Assembly (NCBI GenBank): GCA_020881915.1
Contig: JAJFPB010000001.1
Coordinates: 4,526,001 to 4,590,000, forward strand
Source of the DNA: Paramyrothecium sp. XJ0827
Lineage: Eukaryota; Ascomycota; Sordariomycetes; Hypocreales; Stachybotryaceae
Direction: 5' to 3'
DNA: 64,000 bases
Below the pieces are notes generated by a model. That model was not told where the DNA came from. It searched no databases and was given only the letters and a program-made list of their open reading frames with translations. Below, piece by piece: positions 11,815 to 23,882 of this stretch (within the stretch, counting starts at the first letter, position 1; every line of letters begins with the position of its first letter). The translations under genes were made by a program, and so were the position numbers.

Positions 11815-13766
11815 ATGGGTCTGGGCGTGCTGGAACCCCGGGGCCACTTGGAGCACGTCCCTGGTACGCAATCGCACCCTCTGCGGAGCCGATGCTCCCT
11901 TGGCGGGCGCCAGACCCATCCAGAGAGCATACTGACAGCCTCCCAGGCACAACCCGGTATTTCGACGATGTCCAGAGCGATGAGAACACTGGCCTCCAGC
12001 AGAGCGCGAACCTCCATGCCGCTTTGAAGCGTGACGCGACCGGCACAATCATTCTGGTGCCTCAGCCCTCCGACGACCCAAATGATCCCCTGAACTGGCC
12101 CTTATGGCGCCGCGACCTCATCACCTTCGCCCTCTCCTTCGCCGCCGTCCTCGCCACCGCTCTGGGCTCTATCCTGGCCGCCAACACCGTCACCATTGTT
12201 CGCTTGTTCTCCAAGGATTTCACCGAGGTCGCACTGCTCACCGGCTACTACCTGCTGGGGGCCGGGGCGGCTGCCATCTTCTTCGTTCCCTCCGCTCGCA
12301 TCTGGGGCAAGAGGCACTCGTTCCTCTTGGGACTGGTCCTCGTGATCGCCTCAAGTGCTTGGGGTGGCTCTGTTGGCACCAGCTATGGCAGCCTCCTTGC
12401 GGCTAGGGTTGTGCAAGGCGTTGGCACGGCCCCTTACGAAAGCTTGCTAAACGCTGCTGTCGGTGACTTGTACTTCGTTCACCAGCGTGGCGTCCGCATG
12501 GCCTTTGCAAACTTGGCCGTGTTTGGCGGCGCCTTCTTCTCTCCCATTGTTGTTGGCAAAATCACTGCCGAACTCTCCTTCGCCTGGACTTTCTGGTTCG
12601 TCGCCATATTTGCCGGAGTAACATTGCCAGTCATCTTCCTGTTCTGTCCTGAAACGGCGTACCGGCGTGACGATGCGCTGAACACTGATATCAATGCTTC
12701 CATCGAGCTCAGCACACTATCCAAGAACGCAATGCCCAACTCTACGACGAACCAGAATGACGAGCCTCAACCACAAAAGGGATTCGTTTTGTTCCCGTCC
12801 TCTAACGCCCTTCAGCCCATCGGCCATGCAGGCACTCCCAAGCACACGTTTGTCGAGAGTCTATCGCTTTTCAACGGTCGAAAGACTAATGATAGGTATT
12901 GGGTGCTCCTGCTACGCCCGTTTCCTCTTCTGGCGAATCCGGCGTTTATATGGGGTTGCTTAACGCAGGGGACCATGATAGCTTGGACTGTGCTTCTCGC
13001 CGTTGTCAATGCTGGTGAGTACCCAAAAATCTCCTGCATCAGCTCTTTTTAACATGACGCTAGCTCTTTTCATCGGAAGCCCCTACTTCTGGGGCGAAGT
13101 GAAGAGCGGCTACACCTATGCGGCGCCCTTCCTGGGATCCATAGTGGGATTCATCATCGCGGGAGCATGTTCGGATTCCAGTATCAAGTACATGACAAGG
13201 CTGAATAAGGGCATCTATGAGCCGGAATTTCGAATTCTTGTCCTGTCCGTTTGGAACCTTGTCATTGGTGGTATCGGCTTATACGGATTCGCCCTCACAG
13301 CAGGCGAAGTCGGTGCTGGCCGCTACTCATTCTACGTGAGTGATGCTCCTCCACGCGCGCTTCAAACGAACTAACGGATGTTGTCACCAGGTTCCCATCA
13401 CCTTCTTTGCGCTCACAGTCGCCAGCACCATCATCTCGGCAGTTGTCAGCTCCCTGTACATCGTCGATGCTTACCGAGATCTTGCCGTTGAGGGACTGAC
13501 ACTGATGATCATCTTCAAGAACATCTTGAGCTTCATCCTTACCTTCTTCGCGTTTGATTGGCTCATTGCGGGAGGGATCAAGGAAACCATTGTAGTGGTG
13601 GCTTCAGTCCAAGTGGTTATCTGTCTCTTGAGTATCCCCATGTGTAAGTCCTCGCCGCCCAGAATTCCTTGTCCTTGCCTAACACCGGCGTTTAGATGTC
13701 TACGGGAAACGACTACGGTCTTTCTTTCACAGACACGATCTTGTTGCAATGTGTGGGTTACAGTAG
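11815..13766 (+). CDS. MFS transporter (fungal drug/small-molecule exporter type)
   Basis: Exons 11815-11863, 11947-13014, 13064-13335, 13391-13643 and 13696-13766 give 570 residues. The start MGLGVLEP was chosen because the first intron then joins it in frame to TRYFDDV, avoiding an atypical long N-terminus from the unspliced frame. The motif DPNDPLNWPLWRRD just before the first membrane helix is characteristic of fungal MFS proteins of the DHA type. About twelve hydrophobic helices follow (for example LITFALSFAAVLATALG, LLTGYYLLGAGAAAIFF, FILTFFAFDWLI). A cytoplasmic central loop of roughly 100 residues, rich in Ser/Asn/Gln, sits between the two six-helix halves. The PETAYRR motif closes helix 6. 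It presumably acts as a proton antiporter in the plasma membrane; the substrate cannot be deduced. Confidence 0.9.
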
Positions 13767-13881
13767 AGGAAAATGCGGAGGAATGTTCTCATCACTGCGC
13801 TGCGGTACTGCGTGCGGTCCCCTGGTAATCTTGAATGTCAATTTCTACATTACGCCACACGGTCATGTTCAGAAGTCTTGT

Positions 13882-13891
13882 AATAAATAAA
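13882..13891 (+). terminator. Candidate polyadenylation signal after MFS gene
   Basis: Two overlapping AATAAA hexamers sit about 115 bases downstream of the transporter stop codon, in an AT-rich context. The position suits a fungal 3' untranslated region, but the assignment rests on the motif alone. Confidence 0.4.
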
Positions 13892-14183
13892 GAACCTGCA
13901 TTAAGTATATTTTTGAGCATAGCTAGTCTTTGTATGTGATGCCGGGGTCGTTCATGATTTCGAATGAACGCCTGGGTGCATTTCCTTTGAACTCCCATAT
14001 CCCGTTGATCTCTGTTTCTCGTTATGCTATAAGTTTCCCACCATCAATCAGGTTTTGCGTTCTTCATAGCAATACAGTGACTGTGGTTGAAACGTGTCGT
14101 CATATGACACCGTGTCGGCACTTTAGTACCTCAGGTGCGAGCATTTGAATATGCTCCTGGAAGAGGAGGAGATACGATTCCTC

Positions 14184-16782
14184 TCACCAGAAATCTTCGA
14201 CTTCGCCCAAAACCACGCTACTCTCCCTGTTTGGCGGATGCAGCCCAATAACATTTGTCGCGGAGTCTTTCTTCCCCCCTTTCCCGAGCCCATTGTCATT
14301 TCCTTGGCCAATGGCATCAACCTGGGAAATTATCTCGATAGCTGTCTTGCAGACGGACCGAAACACGCCCTCCCTCTGCATTTTGTCCGAGCTCCACATT
14401 GCCACCTCCCCTGGTTGGAGATCCTTATTTGAAGACAGAAGTTCTTCGAGGTGAATAGAAGAAATGCTCGCCTCAAACCATTGCGTTGGGTTGCCGGAAA
14501 CCGTTGTTTTGGTTTTCATGCGGTTGTCTCTAGTTTTGAAAGAGACCACACCTGGAGACGTGGTGGGCATTCGCTCCAAATCCTGGTGCCGAGTGATTCT
14601 GAGCATGGTTTCGCCGGTGGGAAAATCAGTATACTGGGCAATTTGTTTGACAACAGCATGCTCGATGGCTGCATTTTCGATGCTAGATTCGTCATCATGA
14701 TGTGCCTTCTCAATAAGTTGTAAGGTTAACTCGCCCGCATCGTCGGTTCTAACTCGTCAGCATTGCTCTGGGCCTGCAGCTAACGGTAGGGCTACTCACG
14801 CGACGCATAGGGACTCCCATAATAAGTTTGCAAGTTCCATATGCTGTTCATATCCCGGTAGCATATCGAGGTTTTGGCAGCGGGATGCAGCAGCTTTCAT
14901 ATCCCAGGCCTGACGTGGACAATGGAGCCATAGGCCTGCGAGTTCTTCCTCCGGAAGTTTGCACTCTAAGTCGAAGCTGGTGGCGTTGATCTCGACGTCA
15001 AAAGCCGTGTTTTCAACTGTACATTGGAAAACGTAAAGTGTCTTGGTAGCAGCAAGCTTCCAGCGAGCCTCCCCGCAGAAACTTGTTTGTGAGAGTGAAT
15101 CTGCGTCGCTCCCACTAGTTGAAAGAACCGATGAGAACGCAATTTTCACCTTGTCCAGAGTTTCTAATGTCTGCTCGAGGTCGAGAGAGAGGCATGGTTT
15201 TCTCTCCAAGAGTTGAGAATCGATCCCGTGAATGCATATTCGCCCTAGTCTTAGTTCAAGTGTAGCATAGCCATGCGCCAACTTCAGAATGTTGGCCAAC
15301 TTCTGCATTTGATCCTCAAGGTCGCACGCTACCTCTGGCACATGGGCGTTCTGGATCCTTAACTGTGTTAAGTCTGGACGAGCAGAATTGTTTGATTGAA
15401 GCGCATCTTCAATCATCATCAAATTTTCTTCTCTTTGGGAGACGGCGAACGAGGATCCCTTGGGCTGCATTGAAGTCGAATCTCCTAGCTCAATCAGTGC
15501 TTGTGATTCCGTTACAGCGGATAGTTTCACAGTGATTGGTTTCATTGGATAGTCGATACCGAAAGATGGCGGGACTTCGAAGGGCTTCGCTTCGGGAATT
15601 GGCTCATCCATAAGATTTGGCATATGCTCAGTTCCTGAGCTAGTTAGTGGCAAACTGAAACCTATCGATCGTTGTTTGCTTGGATAGGTGTGATTCACCA
15701 GAGCACTGAAAGGTTGAACGGCACCAGCACATGTGTCAGGTTGAAGATGGTAGGACGTAATATCAGGCACCCACTCTCCTTCTTCATTTTCTATCGATGT
15801 CCGCAGAGTAGCCGCATGCTTCAAAGCCTGGTGTGCCTTTCTGGGGACCAACGAGCCACCATTGAGATAAGTCTTGCCAGAGAGCCCGACAGCAGCCAGC
15901 GTCCTGAGGATGAATCTTGTAGAGTCGTCTACTGCAAGAAACACGTGTGGAGTTATGGCTGAGATGCAAGTCTATCAAACGTGTTAGTAAGTCTCAGTGC
16001 TTGAATGAACGAGTAGATGGAGGACCTGACATAGACTTGAAGCATAGTATCCAACTTCTGAATGGCGCCTTGGAGATCGCCACTCTCTCGGTCACAGCCA
16101 AGGTATACCGAGTTTGCTGCAAGATTTGTGGAAACGAAGCATCCCAGTATATCCTCGAGGATTTTTTCCGCACCACCTTCAATCTCTCTTATGTGCGGCC
16201 AAACTGTCTGAAGCGTTTGGAGCATCTTGTCCAGAGTCAAGCCTGGTACTTTTTCCATACCCCGCCAGATTGCCTTGCAGCAGTCCATGTTTTGGAGGGC
16301 GTCCGGATACCTGAACTCATTGTACAAGTCGGCGTCGAGTGCTTTTGTCGCCTCATACACGAGCCACGGGATGATTCTTGGCTCTGCGGCCAGAATGGTA
16401 ACGTCTGGGAGGTTATCGAATTCCAGGAAATTTTTGGCATCGAGGCTACGTGCTTCGATATTGATCAATCCGGTCTCAGAGTCAAGTATTCCGGTCATGG
16501 CGTTCTGTACTAAGTCGGCTGCGGTCTGGTGGTGTTCGAGCGGTGATATACATTTGAACCATGGGACCTCAGGCTCGTATAGTATCTCAAACGTCTCATT
16601 CTGTATGCTAGGGTTAGCAAGAGCGAGTACTTCTCAAGAGTACTGCAGCTGCTTACCTCTTGGATGATTGTTTTGATTGCTGTCGTGACAGTGTGCACAA
16701 CGTGTTCCACGCCTTTGGGTAGGAGCGGTGGGTTACATGCCACGTAGAACTCGACGTACTTGGTCTCATCTGAGGTCGGCAT
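14184..16782 (-). CDS. Conserved-looking hypothetical protein, 810 aa
   Basis: Four exons (16782-16657, 16600-16031, 15971-14800, 14748-14184, minus strand) join in phase to 810 residues. I do not recognise the family. The protein starts MPTSDETKYVEFYVACNPPL, is predicted soluble and acidic, and shows no signal peptide, transmembrane helix or catalytic signature that I can identify. The C-terminal exon (from about residue 620) contains RITRHQDLERMPTTSPGV and a long polar segment, suggesting a folded domain after a Ser/Pro-rich middle (residues about 280-400). Intron 2 uses a weak donor (GTCAGG; GTCTAT is the alternative). The stop after EVEDFW could instead be skipped by a further intron (donor GTGAGA) that adds about ten residues. 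Consistent phase across all three introns argues for a live gene. Confidence 0.72.
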
Positions 16783-17756
16783 GATGAAGCTTGTTGAAGA
16801 GGAACAAGCATGTAAAGAAAACAAGTGGCGGGAAGTACGAGAGCCCAAGAAGAATAAGGTAGGTCCGCCTGCACTTGCCCTGCCTTAGGTCATGTTTGCT
16901 CAAAGACCAAGGCAAGCAGGTACCCGTGTCGCGGCTGCTCCATTTTGTATCAGCCATTCCGCAGTGACGCACAGTTGGCGGCCAGCTGAGTGGAGAACAA
17001 GTGTAAAGGTATTGTAGTTTGCTTTCCTGAATCACACCGCTGAATCTCACCTGGTGATACACGTGAAATTGGATCATGACCTGTTCGGGGAACTACCCAG
17101 TGGTTATAGCTGACGAATGGTCTATTTCTGTGGGCTCATATGCGTCTTGTGTTCCAGTCTATTCTACTTGCCTCGCCAACCTTGCCATATGTTGGCTAGC
17201 TGTGGCATCGCTTGGTTGCCAAAACCCCGGCAATTTCAAATAATGATAATAATAGTAAAAACATGTAGGCTATGAAGAAAAAAGGGAAGAAAAAGTGAGC
17301 AAAGGAGTACGGAAGAAATATCATCGCTTCTCGGTTTGTACGAGTCCAACGCCAGAGCGCCTCCCACCTTTTTGCCGTAAAAACCGTCTTGTGCGCGCGT
17401 TTAATATCGGCACCATAATATCCTATCCGCAGCCAAGGGCTAAATGCTCTCCGTCTATTTCATGATCGAACCGTGACCGTACTCGGGGAATAGAAGAACC
17501 AAAAAATGGAAGAAATATCGGTAGAACAGATGGGAGCTCAATGAACCGTGGGTCCTCGGCCCGGCTCAAAGTAATGTACAGTATCATATTGCGATGTGTC
17601 GTGGGGTCGGAGGAGGGGGCCCTCGCAGTGAATTGCTCCTGGGAAGCTAGCACCAGTTGATGCGAAGCCCTCTGCATGATTCTTTGATATCGGCATCGAG
17701 TGTTCGAATCGCGATGACCGCTAGAGCTGTCCCAATGAGTAGATCGGCCTGAATTC
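16783..17756. other. Spacer, about 1 kb, AT-rich in the middle
   Basis: It holds the promoter of the 810-residue orphan and the 3' region of the She3-like gene. Bases 17230-17330 form an AT-rich block (for example ATAATGATAATAATAGTAAAAAC). No gene is supported. Confidence 0.4.
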
Positions 17757-18788
17757 CTACGGCCGTAGGGTGTTCTGGACGTTGAGCGCCCATTTCAGCT
17801 TGGCCAGGGCTTCTTTGGATTCCTCGATCAGGCCTGCCTGCTCCTGTTCCCTTTGAATAGCTTGCGCCTTGATGTCCGCTAGTTGTTCCTCTTGTGACTT
17901 TTTGTATTGTTCAAACAGTTCGGCAATGTTGTCTTTGTCGCTCTTCAGACGCTTAATGTTGCTGTCCTGCTGATCGCAAAGGTCTCGTAGGGTTTGTATC
18001 TTCTCGTCGTCCTTCCGCCGCTCCTCGACTAGTGCATCGATCTCGGTTCTCAAGTCGGAGACGGTGCGTTTGACCTCCCTGCCCTGGTCTCGCCAGTGCG
18101 AAGAGATGGCGTTGTAGCGGCCTTCCATCAGCGTTGCGAGTGTCGCCGCCTCCTCGACTTGCGCCATCGTCTCGGTCCTGAACTTTTCCATTTCTTCCCT
18201 CCAGTTCCTTTCACGTTCCTCGGCGGCCCGCGTCCTCTTCTTCTCGGCTTCGACCATGCCCGTCAGGGTCTCGACTTGGCGCTCCTTGCGAGCCAGTAGT
18301 GTCTTGGTGACCCCAGCCTCGAGCAGTCGGCTTTCGTAATCGCTTATTGTCCTCTCCATCTTGTCCTCAATCAGCTGGGCAGCCTGTTTAGCTTCTTCTG
18401 CGAGCAGACGCTCGATGCGTATCTCCCTCTTAAGCGCATCGTTGTCGCTGACGAGCTTGTTGATGACGCGCCCGGTCTTTCCCAATGCTGCTTTACCGAC
18501 AGTGGAATCCCATTCTCCGTCTTGCTCCGACGTTTCTGGCATCACGGGTGAGCCGTGTGCTGCTACCGGATCGACGGCTCTGACGGCTGTTGCGTTCCAC
18601 TTCGTGGCGATACGATTGACAGAGGGTCGCTTCAACGTCATGGGCTGCATCTGCTCGGAAGGACTCGTCGGCCCGTTTGTGGATAGGGCGCTCATGTCGC
18701 TGGTGTTACTGGAGAAGTTGCTGTGCTTGCTTTCAGGGCTCGACATAAAACCATCAGGACTTGGGATCGATCGTATGGTGGTTTCCAT
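17757..18788 (-). CDS. She3-like coiled-coil protein (SWI5-dependent HO expression type)
   Basis: A single exon encodes 343 residues from the ATG of METTIRSIPSPDGFMSSP, whose context AAAATGG is favourable. The first 100 residues are Ser/Thr/Pro-rich and probably disordered. From GKTGRVINKLVSDNDALKRE onward the protein is an almost uninterrupted coiled coil to about residue 330, rich in Glu/Lys/Arg (RIERLLAEEAKQAAQLIEDK, DNIAELFEQYKKSQEEQL). This GKTGRVINKL start of the coiled coil is what I recall for filamentous-fungal proteins annotated as She3, the myosin-mRNA adaptor of yeast. In filamentous fungi the role is less clear. An upstream in-frame extension without an ATG exists, so a short 5' exon cannot be excluded. 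Confidence 0.75.
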   Translation of the reverse strand: METTIRSIPSPDGFMSSPESKHSNFSSNTSDMSALSTNGPTSPSEQMQPMTLKRPSVNRIATKWNATAVRAVDPVAAHGSPVMPETSEQDGEWDSTVGKAALGKTGRVINKLVSDNDALKREIRIERLLAEEAKQAAQLIEDKMERTISDYESRLLEAGVTKTLLARKERQVETLTGMVEAEKKRTRAAEERERNWREEMEKFRTETMAQVEEAATLATLMEGRYNAISSHWRDQGREVKRTVSDLRTEIDALVEERRKDDEKIQTLRDLCDQQDSNIKRLKSDKDNIAELFEQYKKSQEEQLADIKAQAIQREQEQAGLIEESKEALAKLKWALNVQNTLRP

Positions 18789-20853
18789 TTTCTGCACGGC
18801 AGAGCCGTGGCTGGAGCAGTCGAGCCGTGGACCGTCCTTGGCGACGCTGGGGTAAGCGTCTTGTCCGAATTAGCATCCGACCCTAGGCGCACGACGGGGG
18901 GCTTGTCGGCCGAGGTAGCTGAAGCGGTATCGATCAATAAGACAAGTCTTTGAAATTGGGTGAGGGCAGGTTTTCAAGACAAGGATTTATTGGAGTGGAG
19001 GGGACGTGGTCAGCAAAAAGGTTGGCAGTACCGCAGGTACGCTGGAATGCTAGGCCACGGAGAGGCGTTGTGGGGGAAGGGGGAATGGGATGGGACGGGT
19101 CGCAATCCCGATCAATGTATCGCCTTGGATTGCGAAACGTCTTTCTAGGCTACCTTAGGCCATGGACACTGGAGACGGGGGTGGCCCGCAGGATGTGAAC
19201 TCGGCCAGCACTCGATAGGTTACCAGGCACTTTCGCAGTCCATGCGAAAGCGTTTCGCGCCAAATGAAAAGGAATCGAGCCCGTGGCTGAGGTAGCTGAG
19301 GTACCTGGAGCTAACAAGGCGCGCGGGTGCGGTACAGCGAGCCACGAATCAGACAAAGCGGTACCTTGCGTATCAAATCTGGAACAAAGGGTCGGAATCC
19401 AGTTCACGGGGGCCCATAAATTCAGTTGTCGCCAATAAGCAGACTTGAAGAAGTCCACGGGTTGGTCAGCTTCGCTTGGAAAAGGGAAGGGAAAGCGAGT
19501 TGATCTACGCGGAACAGAGGCAGCGGTTCCCGAAAGAGCCTTGGCCAAGGCCTGATGTGTTTTTGTTTTCGATTTTTCATAAAGCGAGATACTACAGTAC
19601 CGTACCTTGCCTACCTCTTACTCAAAGTACTACTAGGTAGGTACCTAAGATAACTTACCTACCTTGAGGTACCTTAAAATAAGGTAAGGTAAGAAAGACA
19701 TGCCAATGCAATAATGGCTGGGCACTGAAAGTGGAAAGCCTCTTACCAATCGTCCCTGAATTGCATCACATGAGTGAGGTAAGTAAGGTAAGTTAGGCAG
19801 GGTGTCTCCTACGCACCTCAAAGTAAACAAGCAGTTTTTGGATGACTTCCCCAAAAATGATCGTCGTGTGGAACGGATTTGCGTCACACACCTAGCTAAG
19901 ATGTACTCTGGAATGCCCGCCATGTTAATTCGCCTTGTGGGCTGGTTGGTTCCTGGCACAGCAATCGGCTTTTTTTCCCTTTGTTTCCGACCCTGTCCGC
20001 CGGCACTCAAATGAAAGTTGGTTGCATTGCATTTCGTCCCGAAGGATACCGGACCCCTGACCCTAGTCCTTTTCTGTGCTAGTTCCCTTGACGAGGCATG
20101 ACAAAGTTTATTGCGGTCGTGGCAGAAAACAGGGTCCAGGCTCCATCGAGCTTCAGTAACGTGTATCCAATCCTACGAACCGGTTCATCGACTCTCGCGT
20201 CAAGTTCAAGCTACCTTGGTCAAGTAAAAAAATCATCAGCTTTCTCAAGGTCGACACGACACGCGCAACGCGGTTCGTTCGAGCTTGCATGTGTCTGGTC
20301 GCTCCACTTACCCCCTTCCTCCCCTCGGAGGATATCGTACTACATGATTCACATTATCATTGCCCGTCAGTTTGTTGCTTGCCAATCTGGCCCGGTTCAT
20401 GTATAAAATTGCGCTTATGCCTCTGTATTCCTTCCTCCCATTTCTCGAAATGCGCATTCTTCGTCCATTAATGCCTATGGACTCATGGCTCCGCCCCTTC
20501 GCAGCAATGCAATGGTCGCGTAGCCGCCTTGTTTCATATGCGAAGTAACACCATGCACTGCTCATCCATCTAGTGCCCATCAACTGGTGCTGATCTTCCT
20601 CTCCTGGTTCTTCCCGTTATGCGTACGCTCGTGCTGTACAGAAAACTCCCAAGTCCGCGCAACACCATATAACGCCTGGTCTCGAAATAATACATACACC
20701 TTGCAGTCTTGGTTTGGTACAGGGCACGCTAGACGGCAGGCGCTGCAGCAGTTGCCCGTTTGTAGCCACTTATTTGACCTGTGGTCCCCATTCGCCGCTC
20801 ACTCTGCAACGAACTCCCGTCTTATTGACACACACAGTGTAAAGTGTCTATCT
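18789..20853. other. 2-kb spacer between She3-like and Pta1 genes
   Basis: Both flanking genes run on the minus strand, so this region contains the She3-like promoter and the Pta1 3' untranslated region. It is dominated between 19580 and 19800 by TACCT/AGGTA repeats (listed separately). The ORFs here are short and lack protein-like features. Confidence 0.4.
19590..19800. repeat. TACCT-rich imperfect repeat block
   Basis: The block contains many copies, in both orientations, of TACCT, CCTTACCTACC and the palindrome GGTACC. Examples are the stretches around 19596-19680 and AGTAAGGTAAGTTAGG near 19780. There is no regular period, so it is not a simple tandem array. Similar short blocks recur in other spacers of the window (near 11300, 27280, 37300, 40735, 50130, 57470 and 61510) but not in exons. 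Confidence 0.7.
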
Positions 20854-23249
20854 TCACGTGGAATTAGCTGTTGTTGGGGCGGTCGCCGTTACTTCGGCGT
20901 TTCCATCAGCTGCATTGGTCGAAGCCGCCTCAAGGAAACCTGGGCGATATTTTGAAAGATATTTCCCGGCCATTGGTCGAGCCTCGTCAACTGTAGCCAT
21001 CATGTCAGCATCTTGGAGAGCAGTCCCGGGCACGTCTGAGCTGCAACTTACATTCAGTCCAGATATCCTGTAACGTGTCGAGCGCTAGCTCTTTGACGGG
21101 CGGCCGCATGATAACAAGGTACAGCAAGCTTGTGAGAGCCAGCTGGACCACACTGGGATCTCGACACATGTGTTTGACTCGGGAGAGAATTGTCTGGTTC
21201 ACCTCTGGTATCTCGCCCAAAAACCGCGTAAGAATCTTGTCTTGGGGGATCAGGTAAAGTAGGAAGCCGTCAAGCAACCGAAGTGCACACTTCTCATAAT
21301 GCATAGGGTGATCGCCACCCGCTTTTTGCTGTAGCCGGTCATTGTACCACTCCTCGGAGAGCCACGAAACCGCAACGTCAATCCGGTTTCGATGGTTTTC
21401 CATGACGTAGTTGTAGAGAACATCGCGAATGCTATTGGCAAGCGACGGTGCCTGAGACGAATCGTCTTCCCCCTTGACAACAATCTCTTCCAGCCCAGCC
21501 GATGATCGCGTTGCAAGCCTCATCAAAATCGTGAGCCACGATTCCTTGTTTCCGGCGCTGGCTGCCAGTCGACTGAATCCTGCTCTATGCTTCCTACCGC
21601 CCGGCTCCTCCAACGATCTTAGCATCTCCAGAACCCTCGTCACAGGACCGCTTCCAGCCGTGAGAGCCAGCTCAGGTGTTAGCTGTTGCGGTTGCGGGAG
21701 GCTGAAGGATTTGAGAGAAAGACCATCTCCGGGGGTTGGTTCGGGAGCCGTGGCTGTGCTGTCCAACTTGTTCAGTATCTGTTCAGTGTCCTCTGCTTGG
21801 TAGAAGTCCGGCTCATAGTCATCATCGTCCTCATCAACCCCAAGCGGTGCTGTGTTCGGGTTCAGCTCAGGGGCTGGAGTATTGGCAATGGTCTCTAAGC
21901 GATCCCGAACACCCCCGACGGCTTTGGCCAGCAGTTGCGCGTCGAGGCCTGCCAATGTATTCACGACTATCTTCGCGACCAGGGGCGCAGGCACCTGCGA
22001 AATATCGAAGGTCTTGAGACCACTATTCCCAATGAGAGTGAAGACATCGGCCAAACTGTGCGGACCTGGTCCAAGCGGCGGTATCTGTACTTGAGCGGTT
22101 GCGAGCCGCTGTCGCTTGGCTTCTACGCCATCGCTTTGCTGCATCTCTAGGGCACGTTTACGGCCAGACTCGTCGAAAATATCGGCCATCATGCGCATCA
22201 TGCGCTCGACGTACTGCTGTATCCGTGGTACCATGGGGTTGTGTGGATCTCGTTTCATCAGGTGAATAAGCAATAAGCGCGTCGTCTTCTCCACGGACCT
22301 AATCATTACTTTCGTTCTAGGTGTCATGGGGGAGTTGGCAAGCTTGAGAGGATTGAAGTTGAGCAAGGCATTGATGATGCGATTGGAAGTGCCAGGACGA
22401 GTGCGGACCAAAATAGACAAACAGTTCAAAGTCGCATCAACGACAAGCGCGTCACTGCTGAACATGAGCACGAGATCAGGAACATATGTACGGTTGACTT
22501 ACGTGCTCTCCTGCAGAGTTGAGAGCATGCGGTCGAGCAGCCCTGTTGCCTCGGCCTCGAGTGTTCTTGGATCGAGTGATTGATGGTTGGGAGGCACTTT
22601 GTCTAACGAAACATCCAGCATGCCACCGTACTAATCATGAGTTAGTCAAGAATCGCAGCGCAAGACGGACGTTGGCAAATTACCCTGTGCTCAGCTCCAG
22701 AAGCGACGCTTTGTGCCAGAACGACACGCTGTGCGAATTTGATACAGCATATCCTGATTGAGGGCGGTGCTCTATCCCAAATCTGCAGTATCCTTTGCTT
22801 GATGCGCACCATTCTCTCCCACGTAACCGTGTCGTATCCGTTGTTGATGCTGCTCATTGACGCAACATGTCAGAGCTGTACCCAGAAATGCTTCAACGGA
22901 AAGGCGGCACTTACATCCAGCGCATAGCCAACGGGTATATACTCGCCACGGCTTGAATCGCGCTCCGCAGGACATAAACATCCTCCCTTTCATTTTCAAC
23001 CATCTCCTCCAAGCGAGTCAGCACATAAGGCTGCATCGTCTCCTTTTCACCATTAGCCAACGCAGGCGTCGCGAACGCCTCCGCGAGAAAGTCAACGCCC
23101 CATCTCCTTAGTTTGACCGGCGCGGTCAGCGGTATCACTTCAATGATTGCTCGAACCACGCTGGGGTAGTATTGTGTGTCCCCGAGGACTAGCTTTCGGG
23201 CATCGTTGAGCTGGCGAATTTGTTCCGGTACCGAGAGTGCGGCCGTCAT
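20854..23249 (-). CDS. PTA1: Pta1/symplekin, mRNA cleavage and polyadenylation scaffold
   Basis: Five exons (23249-22915, 22849-22684, 22630-22503, 22457-21052, 20990-20854, minus strand) give 723 residues. The N-terminus (VPEQIRQLNDARKLVLGD, then RRWGVDFLAEAFATPALANG) begins the symplekin/Pta1 N-terminal helical-repeat domain. This continues with INNGYDTVTWERMVRIKQRI and DPRTLEAEATGLLDRMLSTL, and then LNCLSILVRTRPGTSNRIIN. The middle is acidic (GVDEDDDDYEPDF), followed by a second helical region ending in DIWTEFDEARPMAGKYLSKY. Pta1 holds together the cleavage and polyadenylation factor and contacts the RNA polymerase II C-terminal-domain phosphatase Ssu72 in the nucleus. The start was chosen at MTAALSVP; the open frame extends further upstream with no better ATG. 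Confidence 0.87.
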
Positions 23250-23882
23250 GATTCCTCCGGTTGCGCTTGTGGCTAGAGGAACGATGTTCGGACGGAGCTG
23301 TAAGATCGCAGGTTTTTGCGCTGGAAGCAGCCGATAGTCATGAGGTCGGCGAAGCGATTCGTGAGGGTACAGTTCTCGATCGCGCAAATCGGTTCAAGGT
23401 TCGCCTATCCTCCGTCCATGTGCTATGCCTCCCGGCTCTGGACCCGGTGGCAGTTCGACTTGCAAGCTCGCAAAGAGAGCCCTGCTTCAAATGAAAGCGG
23501 TTCAACTGGGTCTAAGGGAAGCGGTCTTTGTTTGGTTTGAGGTCGCTGAACATGAAGACGATGGGCAAGGACTGGCAGGGCAGCAGCTCAGACGCGGGTC
23601 AACTTTTGCTCAAGCTCGGGAAAGGTACCTGCATGCCCTAGTGCTAACAGTGGGGTCTGGAAGTACCTCGACACGGCGCAAGTCGCGTGCTGTACGTCAT
23701 TTAGTACCCAGGTATTTACCCGAGGCCGGCCCGCTTCGAGACCCTGTGCCAGCCCAGGTCTGCGCTTCTGCATCTTTCGCCGTGTTCTCGACCCACCCTC
23801 GCCTGCTACAGTATTTCTGCCCGCGATAGTCCACAACTGGGAGACTCTGCTACCCGCGACAGAGGCATTGGCACGGGCAAAC
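23250..23882. promoter_or_regulatory. Divergent promoter region, PTA1 and COA3
   Basis: Roughly 630 bases separate the two divergent start codons. Several minor frames cross it on both strands but none has protein-like composition. It probably contains both promoters; no specific TATA or CCAAT element stands out. Confidence 0.45.

Noticed and set aside
11781..11946. Unspliced N-terminus of the transporter from a GTG at 11781
   Set aside because: The spliced start at 11815 (MGLGVLEP) joins through a canonical intron and avoids an atypical extension.
6422..13766. Secondary-metabolite gene cluster
   Set aside because: There is a regulator and a transporter but no PKS, NRPS, terpene synthase or P450 anywhere in the window.
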